From: Glutamicibacter nicotianae
GTDB lineage: Bacteria; Actinomycetota; Actinomycetes; Actinomycetales; Micrococcaceae
Length of the DNA stretch: 64,000 nucleotides
Direction: 5' to 3'
Assembly: GCF_006539525.1 (NCBI RefSeq)
Contig: NZ_BJNE01000005.1
Location: 124,001 to 188,000, forward strand
Of the stretch, positions 40,775 to 49,463 are shown in pieces. Every line of letters begins with the position of its first letter. The first letter of the stretch is position 1. The position numbers and the translations under genes are program-made. The notes below the pieces were generated by a model that saw only the letters and a program-made list of their open reading frames with translations, was not told the origin of the DNA and ran no database searches.

Positions 40775-41030
40775 TCTCGGCACCTCCTTCTGTCCAGCTG
40801 AAACAGATTCGCCACTGATCGTTGACCCGGATGCTGTGCTGCCCCACACGGTCGCCTTTCAGCGACTCCAACCGGTTGCCAGGTGGCACGCGCAGCGAGT
40901 CGAGGAATCGGGCGGCATGGATCTGCGTCAGCTTTCGAATGGCTGCCTTCTGGACACGGGGATCGACCGACGGCACCTTATCGCGATGCCAAAGTCGCTC
41001 AGTCGCCTTGTCGGCGAAGGATCTGATCAC
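40749..41030 (-). CDS. higB: HigB/RelE-type toxin (mRNA interferase)
   Basis: 93 residues, full family length. MIRSFADKATERLWHRDKV opens the HigB fold; LDSLRVPPGNRLESLKGDRVGQHSIRVNDQWRICFSW is the diagnostic core, with the basic and aromatic residues used for ribosome-dependent mRNA cleavage. First gene of the higBA operon. Upstream is a TAACG-N5-CGTTA dyad and a TTGACG -35 element. Appears functional, unlike the RelE remnant 1 kb away. Confidence 0.93.
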   Translation of the reverse strand: MIRSFADKATERLWHRDKVPSVDPRVQKAAIRKLTQIHAARFLDSLRVPPGNRLESLKGDRVGQHSIRVNDQWRICFSWTEGGAENVELVDYH

Positions 41031-41059
41031 ACCTACAGCATGCCAAGCTTAACGCGATG

Positions 41060-41080
41060 CGTCAATAACGCTATACGTTA
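41060..41080 (-). promoter_or_regulatory. higBA operator and -35 element
   Basis: TAACG-CTATA-CGTTA (41066-41080) is an inverted repeat upstream of higB, and TTGACG on the minus strand (41065-41060) directly abuts it; another TAACG lies at 41050. HigA-type antitoxins bind TATA-centred dyads of this kind to autoregulate. Confidence 0.55.
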
Positions 41081-41135
41081 AACCAGAACTCAACCGCGCT
41101 CCCGCCACTCACGACTACCCGTAGGCTCTGAGTCC

Positions 41136-42836
41136 CTAGACCAGGTCCGACATCTGGTCCTTGACCTGCTTGCGCAGGATCTTGCCCAGCAGCGAACGCG
41201 GCATCTCGTCGATCTGCACGATGCGCTTGGGCACCTTGTAGGCGGCCAGCAGCTCGCGGCAGTGGGCGCGCAACGCGTCCTCGTTCAGCCCGGCGCCTTC
41301 TTCGAGCTGCACCGCGGCAACCACCATTTCGCCGCCACGGGCCAATGGCTTGCCGAAGACTGCGGCATCGGCAACATCGGCATGCTGGCGCAGCGCGATC
41401 TCCACCTCGGTCGGTGAAACATTGAAGCCGCCGGTGATGATCAGTTCCTTGGCGCGGTCCACCACCTGGGCGAAGCCGTCCTCGTCCACGGTGACCACAT
41501 CGCCCGAACGCAACCAGCCGTCCCCGGTCATGGCCTTGGCAGTCTCCTCCGGGTTGTTCCAGTAGCCCTGGAACACCTGCGGGCCCTTGACCAGCAATTC
41601 GCCCGGCTCGCCCTGGGCCACTTCGCGGGAGGGATCCTCCACATCGACGACCTTCATCAGCGTCGAGGGGAAGGGCACGCCGATGGTGCCGGTGCGGCGG
41701 CTCGGGTGGAACGGGTTGCCCAGTGCCACCGGGGAGGACTCGGTCATCCCGTAGCCTTCCACCAGCAGGCCGCCGGACATCGATTCCCATAGCTCCACCA
41801 CGTGGTCCGGCAGATTCATTGCCCCGGAGATGCAGTACTTGGCACTCTTCAGCGACATCCCGCGTTCCTTGGCGGCCAGTGCGGTGCGTTCGTAGATGGG
41901 CGGCACCGCGCAGTACACGGTGGCCGGGGATTTCTTCCACGCGTCCAGGATCATCTCCGGGTCGAATTTCGGGAAGAGCACCAGCAGGCCCTGCTTCTTC
42001 ACGCCGAAGGTCAGGTACAGGGTCATGCCGAAGGCATGGAACATCGGCAGGATCGCATAGAGGATTTCCTCGCGCTCCTTGGCACCGAGCATCCAGGCCT
42101 CGCCCTGCAGGGCGTTGGAGTACAGATTGAAGTGGGTGAGCATGGCGCCCTTGGGGTGCCCGGTGGTGCCCGAGGTGTACTGGATGACCGCCAGGTCGTT
42201 GACTTCCGGATGCGGGTGGCTTTCATCCAGTGCCGACCCGGAGAGCAGCTCCTTCCAAGCCACGGTGCCCGAGGTGCGGGCGGTGAGCGAGGCCTTGGTT
42301 TCGCGCAGCTTCTTCACCGGAAGGTTCAGCGCCAGGCGCTTGATGGCAGGGAAGGCTTCGAGCAGGTTAACCGAGACGATCGAATCGAGCTGCACGTCCT
42401 TGGGGAATTCCTGGAGGTTGGCCACGACCTTGTCCCAGGCAATCACAATGCGCGCCTGGTGGTCTTCGAACTGGTGGCGCAGTTCGCGCGAGGTGTACAG
42501 CGGGTTGTGCTCCACCACGACGGCGCCAAGGCGCAGGATCGCGTAGAAAGCCACCACGTGCTGCGGGCAGTTGGGCAGGACCAGTGCCACGCGGTCCCCG
42601 GCACGCACGCCGAGCTTGCGCAGGCCTTCGGCGGCCTTGGCGACCTGGTCCCCCAGATCGGCGTAGCTGGTGCGGCGGCCGAAGAACTCGGTGGCCGGGC
42701 TTTGGCCGGCTTCGCGAACCGAGCGCTCGAACATGCGGCTGAGCGGTTCGGTGGGCAACTCGATTTCGGCAGGGACTCCGGGCTGGTAATTCGCCACCCA
42801 TGCGGGCGCAGCACTATTTTCCATATCTCCAATCAT
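41136..42836 (-). CDS. Long-chain fatty-acid-CoA ligase (FadD-like)
   Basis: 566 residues. AMP-binding enzyme motifs: YTSGTTGHPKGAMLTHFN (ATP/AMP signature, about 225-242), VEGYGMTESSPVALGNP (A5), GDGWLRSGDVVTVDEDGF (A7) and SLLGKILRKQVKD with the catalytic lysine (A10, about 553). Activates fatty acids, possibly aryl or branched acids, to CoA esters for beta-oxidation. Two close ATGs (42836 and 42824) both have imperfectly spaced purine runs; the outer is listed. Monocistronic, immediately beyond the toxin-antitoxin island. Confidence 0.92.
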   Translation of the reverse strand: MIGDMENSAAPAWVANYQPGVPAEIELPTEPLSRMFERSVREAGQSPATEFFGRRTSYADLGDQVAKAAEGLRKLGVRAGDRVALVLPNCPQHVVAFYAILRLGAVVVEHNPLYTSRELRHQFEDHQARIVIAWDKVVANLQEFPKDVQLDSIVSVNLLEAFPAIKRLALNLPVKKLRETKASLTARTSGTVAWKELLSGSALDESHPHPEVNDLAVIQYTSGTTGHPKGAMLTHFNLYSNALQGEAWMLGAKEREEILYAILPMFHAFGMTLYLTFGVKKQGLLVLFPKFDPEMILDAWKKSPATVYCAVPPIYERTALAAKERGMSLKSAKYCISGAMNLPDHVVELWESMSGGLLVEGYGMTESSPVALGNPFHPSRRTGTIGVPFPSTLMKVVDVEDPSREVAQGEPGELLVKGPQVFQGYWNNPEETAKAMTGDGWLRSGDVVTVDEDGFAQVVDRAKELIITGGFNVSPTEVEIALRQHADVADAAVFGKPLARGGEMVVAAVQLEEGAGLNEDALRAHCRELLAAYKVPKRIVQIDEMPRSLLGKILRKQVKDQMSDLV

Positions 42837-43031
42837 GCCTTGTTGCGTCCACTGGCGCGATTCCAGGGCGGTTCAGGCGCAATCAACCCGCTGCAGGCCC
42901 CCGGTCCACCCGCCGGTGATGCGCATCCGGCGCGGGAGGGCTGGGATTTTCCTGCGAACGCCCGGTTCCGTGAAAGGATCGGCGGTAGTGTGTCCGTGAT
43001 TCCACGGCTACTAAACCAACAGGAGGCTGCC

Positions 43032-44030
43032 ATGGCGGCACGGCGAACCTCGCGGCTTCCCATCACGCGCCGACGCGCAGGAACCGGCTTCTTCTATCTG
43101 GAAGGCTCGCGCTCCGTTAAGGACCCGCGCCTGCTGGAGCGGATCAGGAAATTGTCGATTCCGCCGGCTTGGCAACAGGTCCAGATCGCGGCCAGTTCGC
43201 GGGCCAAGGTCCAAGCTCGCGGAATAGATGCGGCAGGACGCACCCAGATGATTTATCACCCGGAGTTCCGTGATCGCCAGGATGCCGCCAAATTCGACCG
43301 GTTGCCAGCGTTCGGCCGTGCGCTGCCGAATCTCCGCCGTCAGCTGATGCGGGATTTGCGCCGGGGAAGCAGCGACAAGAACAAGGTCACTGCGGCCGTG
43401 ATAATGCTGCTGGATCTTCACCTGCTGCGCATCGGCACGCATGCATACTCGCATTCCAACGAATCCTTCGGGGCTGCTTCGTTGCGATCCAGGCATCTGG
43501 CGGTCCAAGGGCATTGCGCCACCCTCGATTTTCCTGGCAAGAGCGGCCAGGAGCAGCATGTGAAAATCAGGAGCCGGCGACTGGTAAAAGTGCTGGCTGA
43601 ATTGCGCGATCAACCGGGCTATGAGATTTTCCGCTATCTGGACGAAGATGGGAAGTCACGCTTGCTTCAGCCATCACAGATCAACCAGTACCTCGCCGAG
43701 CATCTGGATGGCGAATTCACGGCCAAGGACTTCAGAACCTGGGGCGGCAGCTTGGCAGCGTTCGAGGCATTGCTTGAGGCTCCCGCCTCAGCGATGGCGG
43801 CCGAAGATGCAACGAATCTGCGTAAGCTGGCCGTCGAGCAAGCCGCCAGAAAACTGGGCAATACTCCCGAAATCGCCGCCGGATCCTATATCGACCCGCG
43901 GGTGCTGGCATTGGCGGAAGATCCTGGGAAATTGTCGTCGCTGCGCCGTTCCAAAAGCCAGCTCAAGACCAAGAACCATTTGGATCCTGCGTCGCGTTGC
44001 ATGCTGCGTTTTCTTGAAAGGACCGGGTAG
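43032..44030 (+). CDS. DNA topoisomerase IB (poxvirus type)
   Basis: 332 residues from ATG 43032 with AGGAGG upstream. Active-site residues in order: Arg133 (LLRIGTHAY), Lys170 (FPGKSG), Arg235 (FRTWGGSLAAF), Asn277 where the viral enzyme has His, and nucleophile Tyr286 (AGSYIDPRVL). N-terminal clamp domain covers about 1-75 (GTGFFYLEGSRSVKDPRLLERIRKLSIPPAW). It relaxes supercoils by nicking and rejoining one strand. The long frame upstream of 43032 is antisense to fadD and is not part of the gene. Common in Micrococcaceae. Confidence 0.95.
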   Translation: MAARRTSRLPITRRRAGTGFFYLEGSRSVKDPRLLERIRKLSIPPAWQQVQIAASSRAKVQARGIDAAGRTQMIYHPEFRDRQDAAKFDRLPAFGRALPNLRRQLMRDLRRGSSDKNKVTAAVIMLLDLHLLRIGTHAYSHSNESFGAASLRSRHLAVQGHCATLDFPGKSGQEQHVKIRSRRLVKVLAELRDQPGYEIFRYLDEDGKSRLLQPSQINQYLAEHLDGEFTAKDFRTWGGSLAAFEALLEAPASAMAAEDATNLRKLAVEQAARKLGNTPEIAAGSYIDPRVLALAEDPGKLSSLRRSKSQLKTKNHLDPASRCMLRFLERTG

Positions 44031-44081
44031 GCGACGGCTCGGAATCAGCTCGTGCAGCTGCCTGGCATCAGATTGCGGAAA

Positions 44082-45182
44082 CTAGAAGTTCAGCCCGCGG
44101 GCCGCCACATCCCATTCTTCGCTGGTGCCGTCCTCATGCACGGCCAGCACGGTATCAACCAGGTTCACTGCGACGCAGACGTGGTTGGGGATGACCTGCA
44201 GCTGCTGGCCATGGGCCGGCAGCGGCTGGTCTTCGGGCCACAGCACGGTGGCATGGTGCTCGGACAGCGCACTGATCCGGGCTTCCGGGCATTCGGCGAT
44301 GCGCCCGTAGCCGGTAGCCCAAGCCGGGCGATCTGCGCCGAGCATCTTGCTGCCGGCGTCCAGCACAATGCGCCGGGGAATCTGCGCATCGCCTTCATGC
44401 CGGCTGATCACGGTGGATGCGACAGAAAGCGAAATGTCCTCCCAGCGCACGCGCCCCAGCTCGAACTGCTGCGCATCGCCAAAGACATAGACCCCGGGAC
44501 GCACCTCGGTCAGCACCGAGTTGTCGCTGAGTTCCGCCGTCGGTGTGGAACCGCCGCTGATCCGCTTGATCTTATGCCCTGCCTCGCGCAGCAGGAAAGC
44601 CGCCTCGGCCAAGGTCTTGTGCTCATCGTTCAATGCCGCGTCAATGCCGTCCGGCGAGTAGCTGTGGCCGGGGAAGGTGAAGATCCCGTGCACGCGCATC
44701 CCCAAAGCACGGGCGGCCTCGGCAATCTCGACTGCGCCTTGCGGGCTGGTGCCGCTTCGGTGATGGCCGCTGTCGATCTCGATGATGAGCTTGACCTTGG
44801 AGGCCTTCTCCCCCAGCATCTTGGCCATCTGCTGGACGGCTTCGACCGAGTCAGTGCCAATGCTCAGCTTGGCCCGGCGCATCAGCTCCATGATCCGCTC
44901 TGCCTGGGATTCATTGACCCACAGCGGGTAGGCGATGAAGATCTTGGCGACCCCGTGCAACGCGAAGGCGAGGGCTTCGCCCACGGTGGCCACGGTGAGT
45001 CCGGCGGCACCGGCATTCATCTGGCGTTCGGCGATCTCATGCATCTTATGGGTCTTGGCATGCGGGCGCAGTTTCAGCCCTTGGCTTGCCACCCGATGGG
45101 CCACCCTGTCGATGTTCTGCTGGAGCTTCGCTACGTCAACGATGATCTGCGGGGTGTTGATGCCGGCCGGGATAATGCCCAA
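44082..45182 (-). CDS. D-threonine aldolase/D-serine dehydratase-like PLP enzyme
   Basis: 366 residues from a TTG at 45182 with AAGGA upstream. Fold-type III (alanine racemase-like) barrel: TPQIIVDVAKLQQNIDRVA, then LRPHAKTHKMHEIA with the PLP lysine (about 43-46), IEIDSGHHRSG, GHSYSP, and SGGSTPTAEL (phosphate loop). The C-terminal domain has PNHVCVAVNL, the His-x-Cys metal pair of the DSD1/D-TA group. It splits D-threonine-like hydroxy amino acids or deaminates D-serine. Lies 109 bases downstream of an IclR gene on the same strand and may be co-regulated. Confidence 0.88.
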   Translation of the reverse strand: MGIIPAGINTPQIIVDVAKLQQNIDRVAHRVASQGLKLRPHAKTHKMHEIAERQMNAGAAGLTVATVGEALAFALHGVAKIFIAYPLWVNESQAERIMELMRRAKLSIGTDSVEAVQQMAKMLGEKASKVKLIIEIDSGHHRSGTSPQGAVEIAEAARALGMRVHGIFTFPGHSYSPDGIDAALNDEHKTLAEAAFLLREAGHKIKRISGGSTPTAELSDNSVLTEVRPGVYVFGDAQQFELGRVRWEDISLSVASTVISRHEGDAQIPRRIVLDAGSKMLGADRPAWATGYGRIAECPEARISALSEHHATVLWPEDQPLPAHGQQLQVIPNHVCVAVNLVDTVLAVHEDGTSEEWDVAARGLNF

Positions 45183-45290
45183 ATTTTCTGTCCTTCTTGC
45201 ACGTGTACTGCGTCGCAGGGAACCTGTGGAATTGCATTCCCGCCGATCTGAAAGACTACCGCAGGAAGCTTTGTATAGGGGAAGGAAGAA

Positions 45291-46079
45291 CTAGCGCGGC
45301 AGCGTGCCTGGCCGGCTGGACAGCTTGGTGGACAGCTCATGGGCGTGGTGCAGCAGCAGGTTGCCCAGTTCCTGCCGGCGGCCTTCTTCAAAGCGGGTGT
45401 GGATGCCGGTCAGGCTCAGCGCCCAGGCTGGCTGTCCGGAGTTGTCGAATACGGCGGCACCCATGCCCCAGCTGCCCTCGACGATCAGGCCAGGGTTCAC
45501 CGAATAGCCCAGCTGGCGGGTTTCGGCGACCTTCTTGCGCAGCTCGTCGCGCGAATGCGCCGGCCCGTATTCCGGCTCCAGGTCGGCGTTGCGCAAATAG
45601 CGTTCAATGCCCTGCTCGGGCAGGAACGCAAGAATGGCGATGCCGGCCGAGGCGACGCCAAGCGGGAAGCGCCGGCCTTCATACAGGACGAAGGAGCGGA
45701 TCGGGAAGGCCCCGTCCTGGCGCAGCAGGCACACGGTTTCGTCCCCGCGGCGGGCCGAGAGGAACGCGCTTTCTCCGGTGGTCTCGGCGAGCGCTGCCAC
45801 GTGTTCGCGGGCCAGTTCGCTGATGTCGTAGCGTTCGGCTGCCACCGCGCCCATGAGGTAGAGCTCGGGGCCCAGCAGCCAGCGGCCGGTGCGGTTATCG
45901 TGGTCGCAGAATCCTTCGGTGGCCAGCGCACTGAGCAGCCGGTGCACGGTGGGGCGGGCCAACGCGGTGCTCCGGGCGGCCTGCGTCGTGGTGATGCCCT
46001 CGGGCATGGAGGTGCTCACGGCGCGCAGCACGGCGGCCAGCCGTCCGACGACCTGGGTTCCAGCCGGGGAATTGCTCAT
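45291..46079 (-). CDS. IclR-family regulator near the acetoacetate operon
   Basis: 262 residues from ATG 46079. HTH: VVGRLAAVLRAVSTSMPEGITTTQAARSTALARPTVHRLLSALATEGFCDHD; effector domain: GIAILAFLPEQGIERYL and NPGLIVEGSWGMGAAVFDNSGQPAWALSLTGI. A CATAAT -10 element (46091-46086) lies 6 bases before the ATG, so the mRNA is probably leaderless. It is upstream of the D-threonine aldolase-like gene and divergent from the VOC-scoAB-thiolase region, whose promoter has a cluster of TGTCCA/TGGACA half-sites. Controls one or both; ligand unknown. Confidence 0.9.
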   Translation of the reverse strand: MSNSPAGTQVVGRLAAVLRAVSTSMPEGITTTQAARSTALARPTVHRLLSALATEGFCDHDNRTGRWLLGPELYLMGAVAAERYDISELAREHVAALAETTGESAFLSARRGDETVCLLRQDGAFPIRSFVLYEGRRFPLGVASAGIAILAFLPEQGIERYLRNADLEPEYGPAHSRDELRKKVAETRQLGYSVNPGLIVEGSWGMGAAVFDNSGQPAWALSLTGIHTRFEEGRRQELGNLLLHHAHELSTKLSSRPGTLPR

Positions 46080-46149
46080 GACCACATTATGGACGATGGG
46101 GGTTCGGGCCTGGTAAATTTCGGCTTCATACTTTGTCGCCGCACCCCTG

Positions 46150-46183
46150 TTGCAGTGGGGCCGATCGGCGGATAATTTGGCAC
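46150..46183 (+). promoter_or_regulatory. Probable leaderless promoter of the VOC gene
   Basis: TTGCAG (46150-46155), 15-base spacer and GATAAT (46171-46176); the ATG is 7 bases after the -10 element, so transcription likely begins at or next to the start codon and no ribosome site is present. Confidence 0.55.
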
Positions 46184-46639
46184 ATGGAAAAGACATGGCA
46201 GATCGTCATCGACTGCGCTGAGCCGCAAGCGATGGTCCGGTTCTGGACCGAGGCGCTGCGCTACGTTCCCGAGCCCGCTCCTGATGGGCATCCGACCTGG
46301 CGCGCCTACTGGCGGTCGATGGGTGTGCCCGAGGATGAATTGCCGCCCGGCGCCGGCGACGCTCCGGAGTCGCTGGTCGATCCGCACGGTGGTGGTCCCC
46401 GGATTTGGTTCCAGCAGGTGCCGGAAGCCAAGCACGTCAAGAACCGCCTGCATCTGGATTTGCTGGTCAGCGGCGGCCGCGGTGTCCGCTTCGAGCAGCG
46501 CCGGCAGATCATCACCGACGAGGCAGAGCGCCTAGTCGGTTTGGGGGCAAAGGTCCAGACCGTTCACGACATGCCCGAGATGGGCCATTTCGCCATTTGC
46601 ATGCTCGATATCGAAGGCAACGAGTTCGACATCGTCTAG
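46184..46639 (+). CDS. VOC (glyoxalase/bleomycin-resistance) family protein
   Basis: 151 residues. VOC half-barrels: WQIVIDCAEPQAMVRFWTEALRYVPE at the N-terminus, PRIWFQQVPEAKHVKNRLHLDLLV with the metal-binding His, and FAICMLDIEGNEFDIV with the C-terminal Glu, the pattern of the glyoxalase-like domain 6 group. Often metal-dependent, but in this subgroup function is mostly unknown. Leaderless promoter predicted. It precedes scoA by 163 bases and may be transcribed separately. Confidence 0.85.
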   Translation: MEKTWQIVIDCAEPQAMVRFWTEALRYVPEPAPDGHPTWRAYWRSMGVPEDELPPGAGDAPESLVDPHGGGPRIWFQQVPEAKHVKNRLHLDLLVSGGRGVRFEQRRQIITDEAERLVGLGAKVQTVHDMPEMGHFAICMLDIEGNEFDIV

Positions 46640-46653
46640 CTCCCGTCATACGC

Positions 46654-46678
46654 GTCCATGATATGGACAGGGTGTCCA
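46654..46678. promoter_or_regulatory. Overlapping GTCCA palindromes upstream of scoA
   Basis: GTCCAT-GAT-ATGGAC (46654-46668) overlaps TGGACA-GGG-TGTCCA (46664-46678), giving three alternating half-sites; another TGGACA lies at 46784-46789, 14 bases before the scoA start. IclR-family operators have this TGGAxx-N-xxTCCA symmetry, so the IclR protein at 45291 is the likely binder. Confidence 0.55.
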
Positions 46679-46802
46679 CTTCTCCTCACCATCCGACCAA
46701 TTCACCGGCAAATCTCCGGGCCTATTGCATGCTCACCTGCGACTACGTACGTTAGGGACTAAGCAGATCCGAGCTCCACATAGTGGACACATGGAGGAAT
46801 CG

Positions 46803-47507
46803 ATGACAACGAAGTTTCAGGATGACGCAGCCGCTGCTTTGGCTGCCGTCGTCAAGGATGGCATGACCATCGCAGTAGGCGGATTCGGCCTATCCGGCAT
46901 CCCGAACCGGCTGATCACCGCGTTGCGGGACTCGAAGGCAACCAACCTGACGATCGTTTCAAACAACATGGGCGTGGATGGCAAGGGGCTGGGCGTCCTG
47001 TTGGAAAACAAGCAGGTTTCCAAGGTCCTGGCCTCCTACGTCGGGGAGAACAAGCTGTTCGCCCAGCAGTTCCTTGATGGAGATCTGGAAGTTGAATTCT
47101 GCCCGCAAGGCACCTTGGCCGAGCGCCTGCGTGCTGGCGGTGTCGGCATCCCCGCGTTCTTCACGCCAACCGGCGTGGGAACGCCGATTGCCGAAGGCAA
47201 GGAAGTCATGGAATTCAATGGCAAGCCGGCGATCCTGGAACGCGGCATCTTCGCCGACATCGCCCTGGTCAAGGCGCACCAGGCGGATGCGGAAGGCAAC
47301 CTGCGCTATCGGATGACCTCGAAGAACTTCAACCCGCTGGCCGCCATGTCGGGCCGGCACACCTTCGCCGAGGCCGAAGAAATCCTCGATGACTACCTGG
47401 ATCCGTCATTGGTGGAAACCCCGGGAATTTTCGTGCAGACCCTGGTCCAGGCCGATGAGGTCAAGGACATTGAACAGCGCACCGTGCGCAGCCGAGAGGA
47501 GGCCTGA
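46803..47507 (+). CDS. scoA: Succinyl-CoA:3-ketoacid-CoA transferase subunit A
   Basis: 234 residues. [82 protein letters not shown] and [19 protein letters not shown] are hallmarks of the ScoA/AtoD-like alpha chain, nearer SCOT than 3-oxoadipate CoA-transferase. With subunit B it moves CoA from succinyl-CoA to acetoacetate. GGAGGAATCG before ATG 46803. First gene of the scoA-scoB-thiolase operon; subunit B begins 2 bases after its stop. Confidence 0.92.
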   Translation: MTTKFQDDAAAALAAVVKDGMTIAVGGFGLSGIPNRLITALRDSKATNLTIVSNNMGVDGKGLGVLLENKQVSKVLASYVGENKLFAQQFLDGDLEVEFCPQGTLAERLRAGGVGIPAFFTPTGVGTPIAEGKEVMEFNGKPAILERGIFADIALVKAHQADAEGNLRYRMTSKNFNPLAAMSGRHTFAEAEEILDDYLDPSLVETPGIFVQTLVQADEVKDIEQRTVRSREEA

Positions 47508-47509
47508 AC

Positions 47510-48160
47510 ATGTGGACTCGAGATGAAATGGCGGCCATCGCCGCCAGCGAGCTGACAGATGGCCAGTACGTGAACCTGGGCATTGGCATCCCCACCATGG
47601 TGGCCAATAACCTGCCGGACGGCGTATCGGTCAAGCTGCAGAGCGAGAACGGCCTGCTGGGCATGGGCCCCTTCCCCTATGAAGGCGAAGAAGACGCTGA
47701 TTTGATCAATGCCGGAAAGCAGACCGTGACGATCCTGCCCGGCGGCAGCTTCTTCGATTCGGCGACTTCCTTCGGCATGATCCGCGGCGGCCACGTCCAG
47801 ACCGCGATCCTCGGAGCCCTGCAGGTGGCCGCCAACGGCGATCTGGCCAACTGGACCATCCCGGGCAAGCTGGTCAAGGGCATGGGCGGCGCCATGGATC
47901 TGGTCGCCGGCACCCCGCGCGTGATCGTCTTGACCGATCACGTGGCCAAGGACGGAACATCGAAGATCGTGGAGAAATGCGACCTGCCGCTGACCGGAGT
48001 CGGCGTGGTCAACCGCATCATCACCGATCGAGCGGTGTTTGATATAGAGAACTCGAGCTTGACCCTGCGTGCAGTAGCCCCGGGGGAAAGCGTGGAAAGC
48101 ATCAAGGAAATCACGGCAGCGGAATTTGCCGTGGATATTGTGGAGGATCTGAAAGCATGA
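47510..48160 (+). CDS. scoB: Succinyl-CoA:3-ketoacid-CoA transferase subunit B
   Basis: 216 residues. [21 protein letters not shown] and the active-site loop [15 protein letters not shown] with catalytic Glu46 that forms the glutamyl-CoA thioester; [39 protein letters not shown] completes the family pattern. Pairs with scoA. The stop overlaps the thiolase start by 4 bases (ATGA), so the three genes are translated as a unit. Confidence 0.94.
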   Translation: MWTRDEMAAIAASELTDGQYVNLGIGIPTMVANNLPDGVSVKLQSENGLLGMGPFPYEGEEDADLINAGKQTVTILPGGSFFDSATSFGMIRGGHVQTAILGALQVAANGDLANWTIPGKLVKGMGGAMDLVAGTPRVIVLTDHVAKDGTSKIVEKCDLPLTGVGVVNRIITDRAVFDIENSSLTLRAVAPGESVESIKEITAAEFAVDIVEDLKA

Positions 48161-49326
48161 CCGCAAAGATCGTGGGCTACGCCCGCACCCCGTTCGTGAA
48201 GTTCAATGGCGTTTTCGCCGCGGTTCCCGCCACCGAGCTGGGCGCGCACGCCGCCAAGGCGGCACTGGAAGGCGCCGGAGTAGCACCCAGCGAGGTGCAG
48301 CAGGTCGTCGTCGGCCAGGTGCTGCAGGGCGGCGCTGGCCAGAATCCGGCCCGCCAGTCCGCTGTGGGCGCCGGTGTTCCACTGGATGTTCCGGCCATTG
48401 CGGTGAATGCGGTGTGCCTTTCGGGTGCCGAAGCAGTGGTGGCAGGTGCCCGCTTGATCAACAGCGGCGAAGCTGATGTCGTCCTGGCCATCGGCCAGGA
48501 ATCGATGTCGCTGGCTCCGCACGTGCAGCGCGCCCGTGCCGGCGCCAAGTACGGTGCCATCGAAATGATCGACACCCTGGAATACGACGGCCTGACCGAT
48601 GCCGCCGAGAAGCGTTCGATGGGTGCTTCCACCGAGGAGCACAACGCCAAGCTGTCGATGACCCGCGAGGCCCAGGATACGGTTTCGGCCGCTTCCCACC
48701 AGCGCGCTGCCGCTTCCCGCGATTTCGCAGCCGGCGAGATTGCGCCTTTCACCATTTCCAGCCGTCGTGGCGACACCACCATCAGCGAAGATGACGGCGT
48801 CCGCGCAGACACCACAGTGGAGTCCCTGGGCAAGCTGCGCCCTGCCTTCGCCAAGGAAGGCACCATCACCGCAGGCAACTCCTCGCAGATCACCGATGGC
48901 GCCGCGGCAGTGGTGCTGGCCAGCGACGCGGCCGTTGAGCGACTGGGTCTGAAGCCGCTGGCGGAAATCCTCTCTCATGCTTTTGTTGCCGGTCCGGACC
49001 GTACCCTGCACGAGCAGCCATCCAACGCAATCAGCGCAGCCCTGCGAAAGGCAGGTGCCGAAGCGAAGGATCTGAAGGCGGTGGAAATCAACGAGGCCTT
49101 CGCTGCCGTGTCGGTGCAGTCCACCAAGGCGCTCGGCCTGGATGCCTCCATCGTGAACCCGCATGGCGGTGCCATCGCCCTGGGCCACCCGATCGGTGCT
49201 TCCGGTGCACGAATCGTAGGCACCCTGGCCCGTCAGCTGCATGAACTGCCTGCCGGTTCGCTGGGTGCCATCGGCATCTGCGGCGGCGGCGGCCAGGGCA
49301 CAGCATTGGTCCTGCGCTCGCTGTAG
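48157..49326 (+). CDS. atoB: Acetyl-CoA C-acetyltransferase (thiolase)
   Basis: 389 residues. Acyl-accepting Cys87 in NAVCLSG, catalytic His in [20 protein letters not shown] (about 345-360) and second Cys in [12 protein letters not shown] near the C-terminus. Thiolysis of acetoacetyl-CoA gives two acetyl-CoA, which completes acetoacetate use after ScoAB. The NEAFA motif is present. Could also act on other 3-ketoacyl-CoA. Ends at a strong terminator. Confidence 0.93.
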   Translation: MTAKIVGYARTPFVKFNGVFAAVPATELGAHAAKAALEGAGVAPSEVQQVVVGQVLQGGAGQNPARQSAVGAGVPLDVPAIAVNAVCLSGAEAVVAGARLINSGEADVVLAIGQESMSLAPHVQRARAGAKYGAIEMIDTLEYDGLTDAAEKRSMGASTEEHNAKLSMTREAQDTVSAASHQRAAASRDFAAGEIAPFTISSRRGDTTISEDDGVRADTTVESLGKLRPAFAKEGTITAGNSSQITDGAAAVVLASDAAVERLGLKPLAEILSHAFVAGPDRTLHEQPSNAISAALRKAGAEAKDLKAVEINEAFAAVSVQSTKALGLDASIVNPHGGAIALGHPIGASGARIVGTLARQLHELPAGSLGAIGICGGGGQGTALVLRSL

Positions 49327-49338
49327 CCACCTGCTAAC

Positions 49339-49386
49339 AAGCCGGTCCGGCAGGTCCTGCTGGGATCAGGCCGCACCGGCTTTTTC
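49339..49386 (+). terminator. Terminator of the scoAB-thiolase operon
   Basis: AAGCCGGT (49339-49346) pairs with ACCGGCTT (49375-49382), with inner pairing, followed by TTTTTCG. Confidence 0.8.
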
Positions 49387-49463
49387 GTTGTCCCAGTGGA
49401 TCAAGAGCAAGAATTCTCGAGCTGACCGCTTGATGTTTCGGTGCTGTGCCTCGCGCTTTGTTT

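Noticed and set aside
41802-43031. Upstream extension of the topoisomerase IB frame (410 codons)
   Set aside because: This part is antisense to fadD; the AGGAGG-ATG at 43032 and the domain boundaries fix the real start.
46803-49326. pcaIJF (3-oxoadipate CoA-transferase and thiolase)
   Set aside because: The transferase motifs fit ScoA/ScoB better and no other pca genes are near, so acetoacetate use is preferred; a 3-oxoadipate role is not fully excluded.
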